This document shows positions 1 through 9,692 of a stretch of 38,765 bases of DNA, in pieces (the first letter of the stretch is position 1; every line of letters starts with the position of its first letter). This DNA is from Obelidium mucronatum (lineage: Eukaryota > Chytridiomycota > Chytridiomycetes > Chytridiales > Chytriomycetaceae). Below the pieces are notes generated by a model that saw only the letters and a program-made list of their open reading frames with translations, had not been told where the DNA came from and did no database searches. The stretch lies in assembly GCA_025765595.1 (NCBI GenBank), contig JAIVFH010000252.1:1-38765 (forward strand), given 5' to 3'. The position numbers and the translations under genes are program-made.

Positions 1-233
1 TGGATGGTTTGCAGGTGGTGCAAAAAATATTTTCTTTAACAAACATAAAAACTTTCTACTCTTTGACAAAACATCAGTTAATGGATGGTATCAGAGCAAA
101 GTATCTTTCAACTTGTTCAGTGGAGCTGGGGCAAGGCATAGGCCAAAGAGTTGTGAATTGAGAGCGCGAAATGAGTCTAATGTTGGCTGACCGTTCAGCT
201 ATCTGTGTCTCCAGTAAAACTCTTCATGTACGA

Positions 234-305
234 TGGAGTCAGAGGGGATTGAACCCTCGGCCTCATGGATGCGAACCAGGCGCTCTACCACTGAGCTATA
301 ACCCC
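234..305 (-). tRNA. tRNA-Ala (anticodon CGC)
   Basis: Read on the minus strand, the sequence folds as a 72-nt tRNA without intron. The 7-bp acceptor is GGGGTTA with TGACTCC and includes a G3:U70 wobble, the classical alanine identity pair. The D arm is GCTC..GAGC, the anticodon loop TTCGCAT gives anticodon CGC, and the T arm is GAGGG/CCCTC around TTCAATC. The anticodon stem has one C x T mismatch at its second pair. The discriminator base is A. I take it as a real gene, unlike the tRNA-like repeats elsewhere in the window. Confidence 0.9.
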
Positions 306-454
306 ATGGAAGCTGTGACCAGCTGAGTGTTTATCATCAATCGATAGCCACTGACATACAGAAAGGAGGGCCTTATTCACTCCACTAAATCATCTCCATA
401 CGCAATAAAATCTTATTGCTCTAATCTCAAATGATAACTCTTAAATTTTAGTAG

Positions 455-600
455 CGCAACGAGCAGCTCCTTTTTTCAACCATCATCGTTTCCAAACTGC
501 CCAGTAGCCGGAATACAGCCACTACAATAACGAAGAACGCGACATCCTTTCCTCCGCACAACTTCCAATCGATTTTTTGAATCCGATCATCAGCAACATT
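455..600 (-). pseudogene. Degraded fragment of the COQ3 3' end
   Basis: This stretch aligns, with many substitutions and small gaps, to the last coding part of COQ3 (about 1485-1625): the blocks for the residues around DPIQNRWEVVDGRR and PGLLGN are recognisable but the frame is broken. It is the oldest-looking of three COQ3 3' copies in the window (also 13,991-14,094). It lies on the far side of the two-TM gene from COQ3 itself, so that gene is sandwiched between two COQ3 ends. No function expected. Confidence 0.6.
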
Positions 601-751
601 GACAACAAAGTGGCCCAGCCATTCCGGCCAACCCCCCCAAAACCAGAAAGCCGCGAGACAATCTGTTGTAAGTAACCCAGATTAAGAGTTTGCCCCTTGA
701 GAACTTTCCTTGCCCTTCACTCTTTCACGGAGCCCTCCTGACAACGTTATG

Positions 752-1328
752 TCAGAGTCTTGTCTTGAATAAGATGGGATGGGCAACGTCAATTGTGATT
801 GCTGCCTGGACGGCTGCCCAAGAGAGTGTCCCTCCAGCAATGATGGTTGGAGTTGTGCTTGGATCGACTTTGTTGGCCGAGTACCAAAAGTACCAAACCC
901 AGATGAATAGTACGAAAGCCAAGCTTGAGGAGATAAAAAAGAGAGAAAACCAAGCAGCTGCGGCGTCTCTGTTTTCCAAGAGGTGAGTCAACAAGGAAAG
1001 GGAAAGTCTTTCTTTTGAATGGTTCTTCCGTACCTGGATCATCGATTGATGCAACGGGCAGCTTCTGAATCAAGTCATTGTACAGCTTCCTGCTTTGAAC
1101 CCAGTCTTCTCTCAGTGGCAGAAGGGCGGGCTCGGAGGCCAAGAAGCGCACGAGTTGCCCGTGCTTGCCGGCTGGATGGTCGTCTCTCCACTCTTCAGTC
1201 AGTGCTTCCTCTGCTCTTTTAAATTTTGCTTGCGCTACGAGCATGGCCTGTTTGGCATCGGCAATGTCGGTTTGCAGTTGTGTTGTGTCGATATTTATAA
1301 ATAGAAGTCCATTGTGAAACACACACAC
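752..1328 (-). CDS. Coiled-coil protein with two hydrophobic segments (copy 1)
   Basis: Function unknown. I read two exons, 1328-1034 and 966-752, around a 67-nt intron (GTACGG..CAGAG); removing it restores one frame of about 169 residues that matches copy 2 at 13.3-13.8 kb. Residues about 15-98 form a charged helical module (TQLQTDIADAKQAML, RAEEAL, SRKLYNDLIQKLP) nearly identical to the N-terminus of the nuclease-kinase at 7.3 kb. The second exon gives two hydrophobic stretches, around SSSLAFVLFIWVWYFWY and TIIAGGTLSWAAVQAAITI, so it is probably a small membrane protein. Compared with copy 2 it has lost the downstream ATG to a short deletion, so it would start at MCVFHNG. It also ends eight codons earlier because CGA has become TGA. 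Either change could mean decay. It ends facing a COQ3 fragment. Confidence 0.55.
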
Positions 1329-1468
1329 CAGTTTGTACTATCACCTCCCAAAAAGCAATGATGTGGAATATAAACGGTGGGTTCGGATTGACCCTTGTTG
1401 ATATTATGCGAAAATCGACATTTGGACATAAGTATGCAACGTATATTCTTCCTAACATAGTATGACTA

Positions 1469-2606
1469 CTAATCAGACGCAACACGCGGTTCCTTTTTAA
1501 CTGTCATCAAGTAGTTCATTTCTAAATTGCCCAGCAGCCCCGGAATAACCCCACCACAAGAAGTCAAAGACCGCGACCTTCTTCCATCCACAACCTCCCA
1601 TCGATTTTGAATCGGATCATACAAAATCCCAGAAACATCAACTACATCAAGGGCGTATCGACCATTATTGCTGTCGCGGTCTTGAGCGTTCCTGACAAAC
1701 GCGTCTAATTCTTGTGGAGTAATATACTTTGAATGGTCATGTGTTCCTACGGGGACCCATTTCAGGAGGTGTTCGGCGAGAAGGATTGTGAATAGATAGC
1801 TTGTTGGTGTTCGGTTGATTGTGCTGAAGACTGCGACTCCTTCGGGCTTTTTTTTTGGGTTTAGGGGTGTGATGAAATGAAGTGGTTCATCACACATGCA
1901 TTTTACACATGCATTTTAAACTATTTTACCTTGACTAGATCCAAACAGTTTCCTATAAACTCTTTTGGAGAGTTTACATGTTCCACGACTTCAAGAGAAC
2001 AAACGATATCATAAAACCCGGGCCCGACCTCTGCCAGTAAATCTTCGGCAGTACTTGCTTTGAAGGATAAGTTATCGCGAAGCATTGGATCGAGAGAAGC
2101 GTGATGAGTTGCCATGGCAATATTCTCGGGCGATGCATCGAGAGCTGTGTTGTTTTTTTTTAAGTCAAGTTTGACTGAGCCCCCCAACCCCTGCAATACT
2201 TGAACAAACCTGTAACGTTTGCGCCGAGTCTCGCCAGCGATTCGCTGAGCAAGCCGCCGCCGCATCCGACGTCCAGCACGCGCAAACTTTTCAGCGGGAA
2301 CGCCGGCGACGCACCAGTTCGTTGCGCCGGCAGATGCGCGAGGACTTGGTCGCGGATGTACCTTGTGCGCACGGGGTTCATCATGTGCAGCTGGCAGCAA
2401 AGCGCATTAGTAAGCGGCGAGGGTGTGGAAGAACAGCAAACAAAGAAAAACAAAACCATGGCAAACTCGCCGCGGGGGTTCCACCATTGGCTCGATGCTG
2501 CGGCAAACTTGGCGACTTCGGCGGGGTCGATTGAGCTTGCTGAAGAAAAGAGTCTGCTGCGGCGGGTGTTTAACTGGAGAGGCAATCGGCGGAGTTGTTG
2601 GTGCAT
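1469..2606 (-). CDS. COQ3: Ubiquinone biosynthesis O-methyltransferase COQ3
   Basis: SAM-dependent O-methyltransferase of mitochondrial coenzyme Q synthesis. Four exons on the minus strand: 2606-2457, 2390-2210, 2144-1930, 1846-1469. All phases agree and give 307 residues, the usual COQ3 size. Introns are 65-83 nt; the first contains a clear TACTAAT branch site. The N-terminus is rich in Arg and Ser (RRLPLQLNTRRSRLFSS), fitting a mitochondrial presequence. SAM motif I is VLDVGCGGGLLSESLARLG, preceded by the family block MNPVR.RYIRD and followed by DASPENI, SLEVVEHV, STINRT and VPVGTHDHSKYITP. The 3' exon has been copied twice elsewhere in the window as fragments. The start ATG lies only 20 bp from the stop of the upstream GNAT gene, which points the same way. 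Recognition is firm; exact splice sites are my reading. Confidence 0.9.
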
Positions 2607-2626
2607 TAGTTTTATTAAAGAGTTTT

Positions 2627-3864
2627 TTATAATTCATAGTCGCCACTGTCAGCGACAGAAAATCCAAGTTTGACCAAAACAGGTCTGATGTCTACTGCTA
2701 TTGGGCCATTTTCCTCATCATCCAGGTGGGCAAGTCCCAAACTGGCCTGTGTTGATGTCAGTTAAAACACGTCCAAAGTGTAATAAAACAACGCCTGGTT
2801 TACATCGTTACATATACAAACCTGAGATTGGTAAACATCCGAGGACGCAACAGTCAATGAAAGATCCACCAGCTGCAAAGCCCTTTTCGCCAACCCCCTA
2901 CCACGTACACATGGATTCACAAAAATGTGTTTAAGAAGAGACCTAGAATTTTTATGTTGGATTATAACGTATCCAACTGGTTTTGGTTGTGGTTGTGGTG
3001 GTGGTGTTGATTGAGAATCATTTGCAGAGTTCAGATAATCGGATGAAAACATGATTTTCAATGTAACGGAGCCAGGCGGTTGGTAAATTGCCCAATTGAG
3101 CCATCGAGCATTGGACAGACACTGATTGCAAGATGAATTGTAATGTCAGAGGATTGAGTTGAGGAATAGAAAAGATTCACAGCACCATAGGCCCCAAAGA
3201 GTTTCCAAAATAAAAAGCGCGGATGTGCGCATTTTGCGGGTCCATCAACGCCAAATCGCATGCTTGGATCGAGAGCGGGAGACTGGGAATCGCGGCAAAG
3301 CGCTCGCCTTCTGGAATCAGCCGAAAGACCGTGTTTGAGGCAGCCAGGGGGCACGGCGCATCAGCGGCATCCGATCCCGCATCCGATCCCGCATCTAATG
3401 CCAACTCCATGACGACCATCTGCTCGTCGCCGCCGGCGTCCTCGATCTCGCCGGTGTCTGAAGCCCAGACTGCGGTAGAAGCCGGCGGGGCAGAAGTCCG
3501 CCGTGGGCGCCGCGTACGCCAGCCGCACTGATCCGCGTTCTTTGTCTTTGTCTTTAAGCGCCCGCAGCTCGCCTAACAAACGCCCGAAGCACGCGCGCCC
3601 GACGCCGCGTCCCTGGAAACCCGCGCCGACGGCAAACCGCTCCACGTAGAAAAACGCGTTGCCGTCGCCGACTGAAATCTGCGCAAACCCGACGACGCCG
3701 CCGCTGGCTTCGAACGCAAACGTGCGCATCGCAGGCGCCTCGAAGAAGCCCTGCCACGTCGCGTACGCCGGATACGCCATGCCGTGCATCTGGTCCGCGG
3801 CGAGTCGCAGTGCGTTGATGCCGTCAATGTTGGCTGCTGACACTGACACAAGTTGGACATCCAT
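2627..3864 (-). CDS. Tandem GNAT acetyltransferase, with one extra base
   Basis: Predicted N-acetyltransferase with two GNAT domains; substrate unknown. Exons 3864-3186, 3121-2822 and 2746-2627; introns of 64 and 75 nt, both in phase 0 and with CTGAC-type branch sites. Domain 1 shows VGFAQISVG, the acetyl-CoA loop GFQGRGVGRACF and the C-terminal FYRSLGF. Domain 2 shows KPVGYVIIQHKNSR, NPCVRGRGLAKRALQLVD and VKLGFSVADSGDYEL. Exon 1 is 679 nt where phase needs 678: after YRSLGF (about 3440-3450) the frame must shift by one base to continue as TGEIEDAG..MVVMEL, the expected GNAT ending. So either a one-base insertion has broken the gene or the sequence has an indel error; the rest is intact, about 365 residues. 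The Pro/Gln-rich linker (PPPQPQPKP) lies inside domain 2. Confidence 0.7.
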
Positions 3865-3865
3865 T

Positions 3866-4330
3866 TGTGGTCAAGTTTCTCTCTTTTTTTGATTATTTTT
3901 AAGTGCTCAGTGAATTTTTGGATATTATTATCAATCATGTCGTTCCAAGTGCCTGCTTTGAGACCCTGAAAACAATCAAAAGTAGGGTTAAAAGGGCAGC
4001 CACAGGTAAGAATAAACCGCACACATCTCACCTTTAAATCCAAGAAAACAACGAGGTGTCGTCCAAAGTGCCCATTTGGCCCAAACAGTTCCGGTCAATG
4101 TTTTGCAATGAGGAGGTCTTGGAAGAGGATTCGCTTAGACTTATGATTTTCCAGATCGAAGAAGGTCTTGAGCATCGATAGGTTGAGGGATTTTCCAAAT
4201 CGGCGAGGACGAAGGATGAGGTTTACTCGATAAGAAGTGTCAGATAAACAGAGACTTGTCAACAAAGGTCCGGCGCTCTTTCAATATAACACGAAATGAA
4301 GAGTCTCCGCCAGGGGGGCTCGTTCCGAAC
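3866..4330 (-). pseudogene. AAA-ATPase-like domain gene remnant
   Basis: The minus strand encodes pieces typical of the fungal AAA-ATPase-like family (often linked to PD-(D/E)XK nucleases): FVDKSLFI, then in another frame NLILRPRRFGKSLNLSML (degenerate P-loop GxxRxGKS type), then FGPNGHFGRHLVVFLDLK and, after a possible 66-nt intron (4031-3966, GTGAGA..TTTCAG), GLKAGTWNDMIDNN. There is a frame change after FVDKSLFI and a TGA before PELFG, and the copy stops abruptly where the GNAT gene begins. Only the N-terminal part survives. I judge it dead. Confidence 0.6.
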
Positions 4331-4507
4331 CGCACATTTGCTGCTGGTGTGTTTGCAGGTGGTTGCTACGACATCTGTCCAGAGCAAACCTGGTAGCTTG
4401 TAACTTTAACCTGGTGAGCAGTGTAGACTCTTCTTTCCGGCACTGTAGTTTTCGCGGCGCTTAATGCGCGGTTCAACAGCTCGTTGCGATTGTATATAGT
4501 GTTTATT

Positions 4508-5635
4508 TTAAACGCGTACATTCAGAGCTCGCGCAACAACAAGTAGAGCAGCAACGCCTCCCAGCTCTTCACTTGTCAGCCCAAGATCCCTTGATACTTT
4601 CGGTACCACAATTGCCTCACTATTTACGTCAACACCCTTCTCCCAGTTCCTTTTGTTGACAATCGTGTCAAATGCCAATTTGGTCCATTTCGTATGACTA
4701 AGCAGCGTACTTTTCATTTCTTCTACCGACACATCTTGAAGAGCAGTAAATCCACGTTCTTCGAGCGCTTCCAAAAGTTCCAATCTTGTCATTGATTGAA
4801 CTCCTTCACGACGGATAATTGCATCGTCTTTCAAAATCCAATCAGCCCATTGAATCAATCGCGTTCTTGGGAAGACGAAAGGGAATGTATGATGCAGGAA
4901 ACCTGTAAAGATGGAAGGGTTTGCGAGTCCATTGCCAGCAGTAAGGCGAGAAATAAACAAAGGATACAGAAGTTCATTCAGATCAGAAAAAGAAATGGAT
5001 GCGGTCGTGAGCATCTTCATATTGTGCGTTAGTTGCATTTTCAAAGGCCAACAAGGAGTTGGACAAACCATCTTCTTGAACAACAAGGCAGCATCATGGG
5101 TTGTCTTTTGCAGAACGAGTCCTTCATTCAGAGAGTCGACTTGTTTTGTTACGGCGTCAACAACTTTGCTTGCGTATTCCTCCCTCTTCTTTTGGGTAGC
5201 TCTAATCTTGATGTCAATGACACTCGGAGAACAAAATGCAGCGGGAATAAGACCAGGCACGGTAGAAAACACAAAAGACAGTGGCAAAACGGATACAACT
5301 GCCCCTGGAAGGACGACAAGCAAATCCTGCTTTGTTCGTAGATAGTTTCGGATGGCAGTACGTCTTTCAAGACGTTCGTTCCTCGCCTTCCACGCGGTCC
5401 AAAGATCAATTGCTCGCGATGAATGTCCCCAAAGATTCACCATTCCGTCACCAAAGAAGCCGAAAGTGGACTGGGACGTAGCTGCACTTGGCGGAGCTGG
5501 CAGGCTGGACTCGGCCTTTGTCAACAAATCAGGAGCAGAGCCAGCTTCCTTCTTGAAAGCGCCAGACTTTTGTCTTTGAAGGATCTTTGCTGCAGGCGAG
5601 GCGTGGCTTGAATAGCGGCGAAGACTTCCTCTCAT
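4508..5635 (-). CDS. LETM1-domain mitochondrial protein
   Basis: Single open frame of 375 residues. The N-terminus (MRGSLRRYSSHASPAAKILQ) is basic with Ser and no acids, like a mitochondrial presequence. Around residues 95-125 is RTKQDLLVVLPGAVVSVLPL..FSTVPGLIPAAF, matching the LETM1 membrane segment with its Pro-rich border. Near residue 270-300 come WILKDDAIIRREGV, LTRLELLEALEERGF-like LLEALEERGF and the helical ribosome-binding-type domain. The family acts in the inner membrane in K+/H+ exchange and mitochondrial translation. At 375 residues and without EF hands it is closer in size to short LETM1-like proteins such as Mdm38/LETMD1 than to full LETM1. No intron. Its neighbours are a decayed ATPase gene downstream and a divergently oriented LRR gene whose ATG is 185 bp away, so the two share a promoter region. 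Confidence 0.75.
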   Translation of the reverse strand: MRGSLRRYSSHASPAAKILQRQKSGAFKKEAGSAPDLLTKAESSLPAPPSAATSQSTFGFFGDGMVNLWGHSSRAIDLWTAWKARNERLERRTAIRNYLRTKQDLLVVLPGAVVSVLPLSFVFSTVPGLIPAAFCSPSVIDIKIRATQKKREEYASKVVDAVTKQVDSLNEGLVLQKTTHDAALLFKKMVCPTPCWPLKMQLTHNMKMLTTASISFSDLNELLYPLFISRLTAGNGLANPSIFTGFLHHTFPFVFPRTRLIQWADWILKDDAIIRREGVQSMTRLELLEALEERGFTALQDVSVEEMKSTLLSHTKWTKLAFDTIVNKRNWEKGVDVNSEAIVVPKVSRDLGLTSEELGGVAALLVVARALNVRV

Positions 5636-5820
5636 TTGCCTTTTTTGGGACTTTTATTTTTTCAGCACTCACTATATCTGCACAATATTACTGAAGCACA
5701 ACGAACAAAGAATAATAGCGTTGTTGCTGTAAGGAAACTCATGAGCTATTAACCAAAAGCTTAACTGTTGATGCAAAGGGGAAAAAAAAATCAGTCAAAA
5801 ACGAAACAACGCATTCAGGA

Positions 5821-7041
5821 ATGGACCCAACTATCTTAAGTATCCTCCAGTCGATCCAATCACAATTAAACAGTCAAACGCAATTGATCGATTCGCGCCT
5901 CGCTCGTATCGACGCGGCTCTCGCAGCACAACAAACCCAACTCGAAAACACATCCCAATCAACAGTCGCCATCCAACAAGACCTACTCTCTATCCAAATT
6001 GAAATAGCATCCAACCACCAGAATCTCGTCGGTGAAATCAGTAAACTATCAAATCCCCATCGCAAATTCTACACTCGGATCAATCAAGTCCCAGACGAGA
6101 CTTTCACCCAAATCTTTTCATGGATCCATCCGGAAGGAGTCTTCAAGTTTCGAAGATTGTGTAGACGGGCGAAAACCGTGTTGGACACAAAGCACTTTGC
6201 AACCCTCAACTTGGCGATCCACCATACATCAATACAAAAAGAGCTTTCTAACGATGATGATGATGTTCCGGCATTTCCTGACTACCCCTTGTCAAGCAAC
6301 ATTACGTTCATGTACGCACCTCATTCGTTTCAATTTGTGTATGCCCAAAAGTACCTCAAGTCACGCCGGCACATTGGATGGAACGTTAACGAACTTGACG
6401 AGGTGACAAACTCATATGCTGACCCGAAAGCTGTCTTTCCCAAAGGATTGTTGGAAGTACCTGTAGAAAGTCTCGTTTCGTTGGCGTTGTATGGAATCCG
6501 TGGCTCAATTCCGTCCAATATTGGATCTCTTTCCTCATTGAACGTGTTGTTTTTGGCACTCAATGGGCTTTCGGGTAATATCCCTCCCGAAATTGGACTC
6601 TTGAGGAACTTGAGAGTTTTAAGATTGGACTCAAATCGCTTGAGTGGTGTGATTCCAAGTGAGATTGGTGACTTGGGGTCATTAGAATACTTGTACCTGG
6701 ATAGAAACGAGTTGGAGGGAAGTATTCCTCCATCTGTCTGGGGTCTTCTATACTTGAAGGAGCTGTATTTGGACGAAAACAGGTTTACTGGTTGTCTTCC
6801 GGATGCCATAGGGAATCTATCAAGGCTTCAAGACTTTTGTGTATCGTGCAATCAATTAAGCGGCCCTATTCCTGTGTCAATTGGGAATATGGCTTCTTTG
6901 AGCCTTCTTTACATGTACGATAACCAATTCACTGGCCCTGTGCCACGTGAAATGATGAATTTGAATAATTTGAGTGACTGTGATTTGAGGGATAACAGTG
7001 GTTTGACCTGTGATTTTGAAATTGATGTTTTGAGACTTTGA
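5821..7041 (+). CDS. F-box-like protein with plant-type leucine-rich repeats
   Basis: 406 residues, no intron. Residues about 1-80 are a Gln/Ser-rich coiled coil (LLSIQIEIASNHQNL). Residues about 88-130 resemble an F-box: INQVPDETFTQIFSWI..FRRLCRRAK. From about residue 217 there are some seven 24-residue repeats of the plant-specific LRR type, LxxLxLxxNxLxGxIPxxIGxL, for example LSGNIPPEIGLLRNLRVL and LSGVIPSEIGDLGSLEYL. There is no signal peptide or membrane anchor, so it is probably cytosolic; with an F-box it could recruit substrates to an SCF ubiquitin ligase. The last repeat is capped by DNSGLTCDFEIDVLRL. Plant-type LRRs with coiled coils or F-boxes are known as large families in chytrids; the partner is unknown. 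Confidence 0.75.
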   Translation: MDPTILSILQSIQSQLNSQTQLIDSRLARIDAALAAQQTQLENTSQSTVAIQQDLLSIQIEIASNHQNLVGEISKLSNPHRKFYTRINQVPDETFTQIFSWIHPEGVFKFRRLCRRAKTVLDTKHFATLNLAIHHTSIQKELSNDDDDVPAFPDYPLSSNITFMYAPHSFQFVYAQKYLKSRRHIGWNVNELDEVTNSYADPKAVFPKGLLEVPVESLVSLALYGIRGSIPSNIGSLSSLNVLFLALNGLSGNIPPEIGLLRNLRVLRLDSNRLSGVIPSEIGDLGSLEYLYLDRNELEGSIPPSVWGLLYLKELYLDENRFTGCLPDAIGNLSRLQDFCVSCNQLSGPIPVSIGNMASLSLLYMYDNQFTGPVPREMMNLNNLSDCDLRDNSGLTCDFEIDVLRL

Positions 7042-7338
7042 CCACGGGAATAGCAAGATTCTGAGTGATATAATGTTGTTCTGTAAATGAAGACTCGTGT
7101 TGTAGTATGATTAAAGTTTTTTCTCAGGTTATTCCTGAAACAATACAACAGTCACGGGTGACGGATGCCATCCTGACCGTACGTCCTGGACAATGTGTGA
7201 TACTTATAATTCCTGTCCATGAATATAACTGAAGCGTTATCAGGAATCAGCGAAAGTAACATTCCATAGCACTAAGAAATTAGTAAGAATTATATTCTCG
7301 GCGTTGTGTTTCGGAAAAAAATACCCAAGACAATAGAT

Positions 7339-8943
7339 ATGTCCACTCAACTGCAAACAGACATTGCCGATGCCAAACAGGCCATGCTCGCAGCGCAAGC
7401 AAAATTTGAGAGAGCAGAGGAAGCACTGACTGAAGAGTGGAGAGACGACCATCCTGGTGCCGAAGATGACGAACTCATTGACTATTTGGCGGAAGAACCA
7501 GCCCTTCTTCTACTGAGAGATGACTGGGTTCAAAGCAGGAAGCTGTACAATGACTTGATTCAGAAGCTGCCCGTTGCATCAACTGATCGAGAGATTAAAA
7601 CTACTCATCAAGCACTAGCCATGCCCTTTGAGTTTGTTATATGTACAGCTATCCGCTCTGCGGCGGCTACAACTACGTCAATTGCAAAGAAATACCCAAT
7701 GGAACCTCTTATTCTTTCGGAATGGTCCTCCTTCGAGTCCATGGCTAGATTTATTCTAGGTGATGTTCCAGACATGCCTCTGGTGTCACCATTCATACCT
7801 GCCTCTAATCGTGCTTGTACTGATGAAGCCCAAGTTCAAGCTCTTGGAGACAGTCTTGTGTTTGATACTCTTGAAATTCTTGTTAAAACCGTCTGCCATG
7901 ACATCGATTACCTGAATGTTGGAGGTTTTTCGCCAATAGCAGGCCAGCCGAAAGTTTTTGGAGATCCGGATCGAATTTGGTCTACGGACGGGTTTACTCT
8001 TTCGAAAGTTACGGTGGAATTCAAAACGCCTTGGACTCTAGGTTTTGTTTCCTGTTTGATCACGAGTTATAACCAAGAATGTTCCATGTTTCGTGAGGGA
8101 AAAATCAAGACCAAGGGGAAAATCACTTGTGCTTTGGAGCAGATTTTTGTGTATATGACTGTTAATCGCCATCGGTATGGTGTTTTGACGACATTTGATC
8201 AGACATGGTTCATTCGAAGAAACGACTTGGCAACGAGTCCTGCGTCACTCACATCACAGTTAGAAATCTCGCAAGCAATTTCATGTCGCTCAGTTTCTCC
8301 GTCACTCACTCTTATCAGCGCTTGGATGGCGTTTTTGTTGGGCATCGAAAAAAACTCTGATTGGTTGTATGCATCACCTCGGAGTAGTGCTATTGTGAAA
8401 TCACTTGTTCCCCAGGCATATCCATCGTACAAAATATCATACAATTCAATGAAGCTGGATGGATTAATGAACTGGGATAAGATTATTGGTCGTAGTCAAA
8501 CCGGAGTTGTTGCAATGGGCCAGTTTTTGACTTTCAATAAGGTTGTGTTCAAAACGATGGATATTTCCAAGAGACCGACTGGACTTGCGCATTTCAAGAG
8601 AGAAGTTGAGTTTTACCGTCAGCTGGAAGATCTTCAAGGATCTGTTATTCCCAAATTCATTGCATTTGGAAGTATCGGGGGGATGTTGCAAGTCCTTGTA
8701 CTGGAGGATGTGGGTAGACCAATTTCACTTCAGGAGTTTAAGGAAAGGAAGGATGAGGTGGTTTCCTTGTTGAAAACTCTTCATGAACATCATGTTAATC
8801 ATGGAGACTTGCGCCTTCCAAACATCATGATTGATGGAAATAATCAAGTCAGACTAATTGATTTAGGGATGGCATCAGACAGACTCGATGACGAAGACAA
8901 TGATGATTTTGAAGTCGAAGAAGCTGAACATATGGTTGAATAA
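7339..8943 (+). CDS. Crinkler-like nuclease-kinase protein
   Basis: 534 residues from the ATG at 7339 (the frame is open 33 nt further upstream but without ATG). Residues 1-85 are the coiled-coil module shared with the two-TM genes. A middle region (about 95-330) contains FGDPDRIW followed by VTVEFKTPWTL, which fits a PD-(D/E)XK nuclease core (PD then EFK). The C-terminus is a protein-kinase fold: a poor G-loop, VVFKTMD with the likely Lys, FKREVEFYRQL (helix C Glu), then HGDLRLPNIMID (HGDxxxxN catalytic loop) and LIDLGMA in place of DFG. Nuclease plus kinase after a variable N-terminal module is the layout described for Crinkler-RHS-type effectors of fungi and oomycetes. Whether it acts in another cell or within the genome is not shown by the sequence, and no signal peptide is visible. 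An acidic tail (DDEDNDDFEVEEAE) follows. The neighbouring piggyBac-type element starts 26 bp after the stop. Confidence 0.65.
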   Translation: MSTQLQTDIADAKQAMLAAQAKFERAEEALTEEWRDDHPGAEDDELIDYLAEEPALLLLRDDWVQSRKLYNDLIQKLPVASTDREIKTTHQALAMPFEFVICTAIRSAAATTTSIAKKYPMEPLILSEWSSFESMARFILGDVPDMPLVSPFIPASNRACTDEAQVQALGDSLVFDTLEILVKTVCHDIDYLNVGGFSPIAGQPKVFGDPDRIWSTDGFTLSKVTVEFKTPWTLGFVSCLITSYNQECSMFREGKIKTKGKITCALEQIFVYMTVNRHRYGVLTTFDQTWFIRRNDLATSPASLTSQLEISQAISCRSVSPSLTLISAWMAFLLGIEKNSDWLYASPRSSAIVKSLVPQAYPSYKISYNSMKLDGLMNWDKIIGRSQTGVVAMGQFLTFNKVVFKTMDISKRPTGLAHFKREVEFYRQLEDLQGSVIPKFIAFGSIGGMLQVLVLEDVGRPISLQEFKERKDEVVSLLKTLHEHHVNHGDLRLPNIMIDGNNQVRLIDLGMASDRLDDEDNDDFEVEEAEHMVE

Positions 8944-8969
8944 AGTGTTGTTTTCCTTTGAGCATTTAA

Positions 8970-9688
8970 CCCCTTGGTTCCCGGGAACCTTTTAAAAGGT
9001 AGTAAAAAAAAAATACCTTTTTCATGCACTTTCCAGCACCGCTTCTGCACGCTCAGAGCTTTTGGTCCTGAGGCAAATAGACCTGTCTTATTCCATTTCC
9101 GTTGGCCATTTTTGGTTTGGATGGGCCATTCTTGACTGATCAGGCGGGAAACAGGCCCGCCCAAAAGTCTCTCGAAAATGCTTGCAGACGGCTCTTCAAA
9201 CACTCGCTGTCCATGCCTTGACAAAACGGACTTATGTTTGACTCAGTATGGCCCATGGCTGGCTTTCCTTGGAGCACTTGATGACAAGTCGGACAAGCCA
9301 TTGACAGACCCCCAAAAACGTTTCCGTGCCTACAAAAAGGCAGCCTCTATGAACTATGACAGATCAGAGAGACGCTCCAGCAAGTATACTGACTCACCAC
9401 AACATCAAACCGACATCCTCTGTCGAAGTGCAGACACACTCAATCCATTCCTCTTCTTCTGAATCAGCGTCGCTGTCGTTGTCCTGGCCAATGGCGTCAC
9501 TGGCTGCACTCATGTCGCTTCCCTCTCCAAGAGGCACTCGCTCTTCGTCAGATCCATCGTTGTCCCAGTCTCCAATGGCCATTTGTGGTGACAGTGGTGT
9601 TGACAGAGTTTTTTATTATTACTACCTTTTAAAAGGTTCCCGGAAGAAAACGACCAGAAAAAATTTTCAGGGGGTGGGAACCAAGGGG
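8970..9688. mobile_element. Non-autonomous piggyBac-type element with TTAA duplications
   Basis: A 719-bp block is bounded by TTAA at 8966-8969 and 9689-9692. Its ends are inverted copies of CCCCTTGGTTCCC, followed in both by GGGAACCTTTTAAAAGG. On the right a 34-nt spacer separates the two parts; on the left they are directly fused, so the left end looks internally deleted. TTAA target sites and CCC-starting ends are the signature of piggyBac. Inside, no transposase frame survives; the minus strand near 9582-9394 has an acidic stretch (DWDNDGSDEE, DNDSDADSEEEE) like the N-terminal part of such transposases, and a downstream run is broken by stops. It therefore looks like an internally deleted derivative that would need a transposase made elsewhere. 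Confidence 0.8.
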
Positions 9689-9692
9689 TTAA

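Noticed and set aside
690..986. Plus-strand frame with a paralogue at 13229-13516
   Set aside because: Both lie antisense to the two-TM genes; their similarity follows from the duplicated DNA, and the minus-strand frames share a module with a third gene.
3435..3455. Programmed frameshifting in the GNAT gene
   Set aside because: No slippery heptamer or stimulatory structure is seen, and GNAT genes are not known for it.
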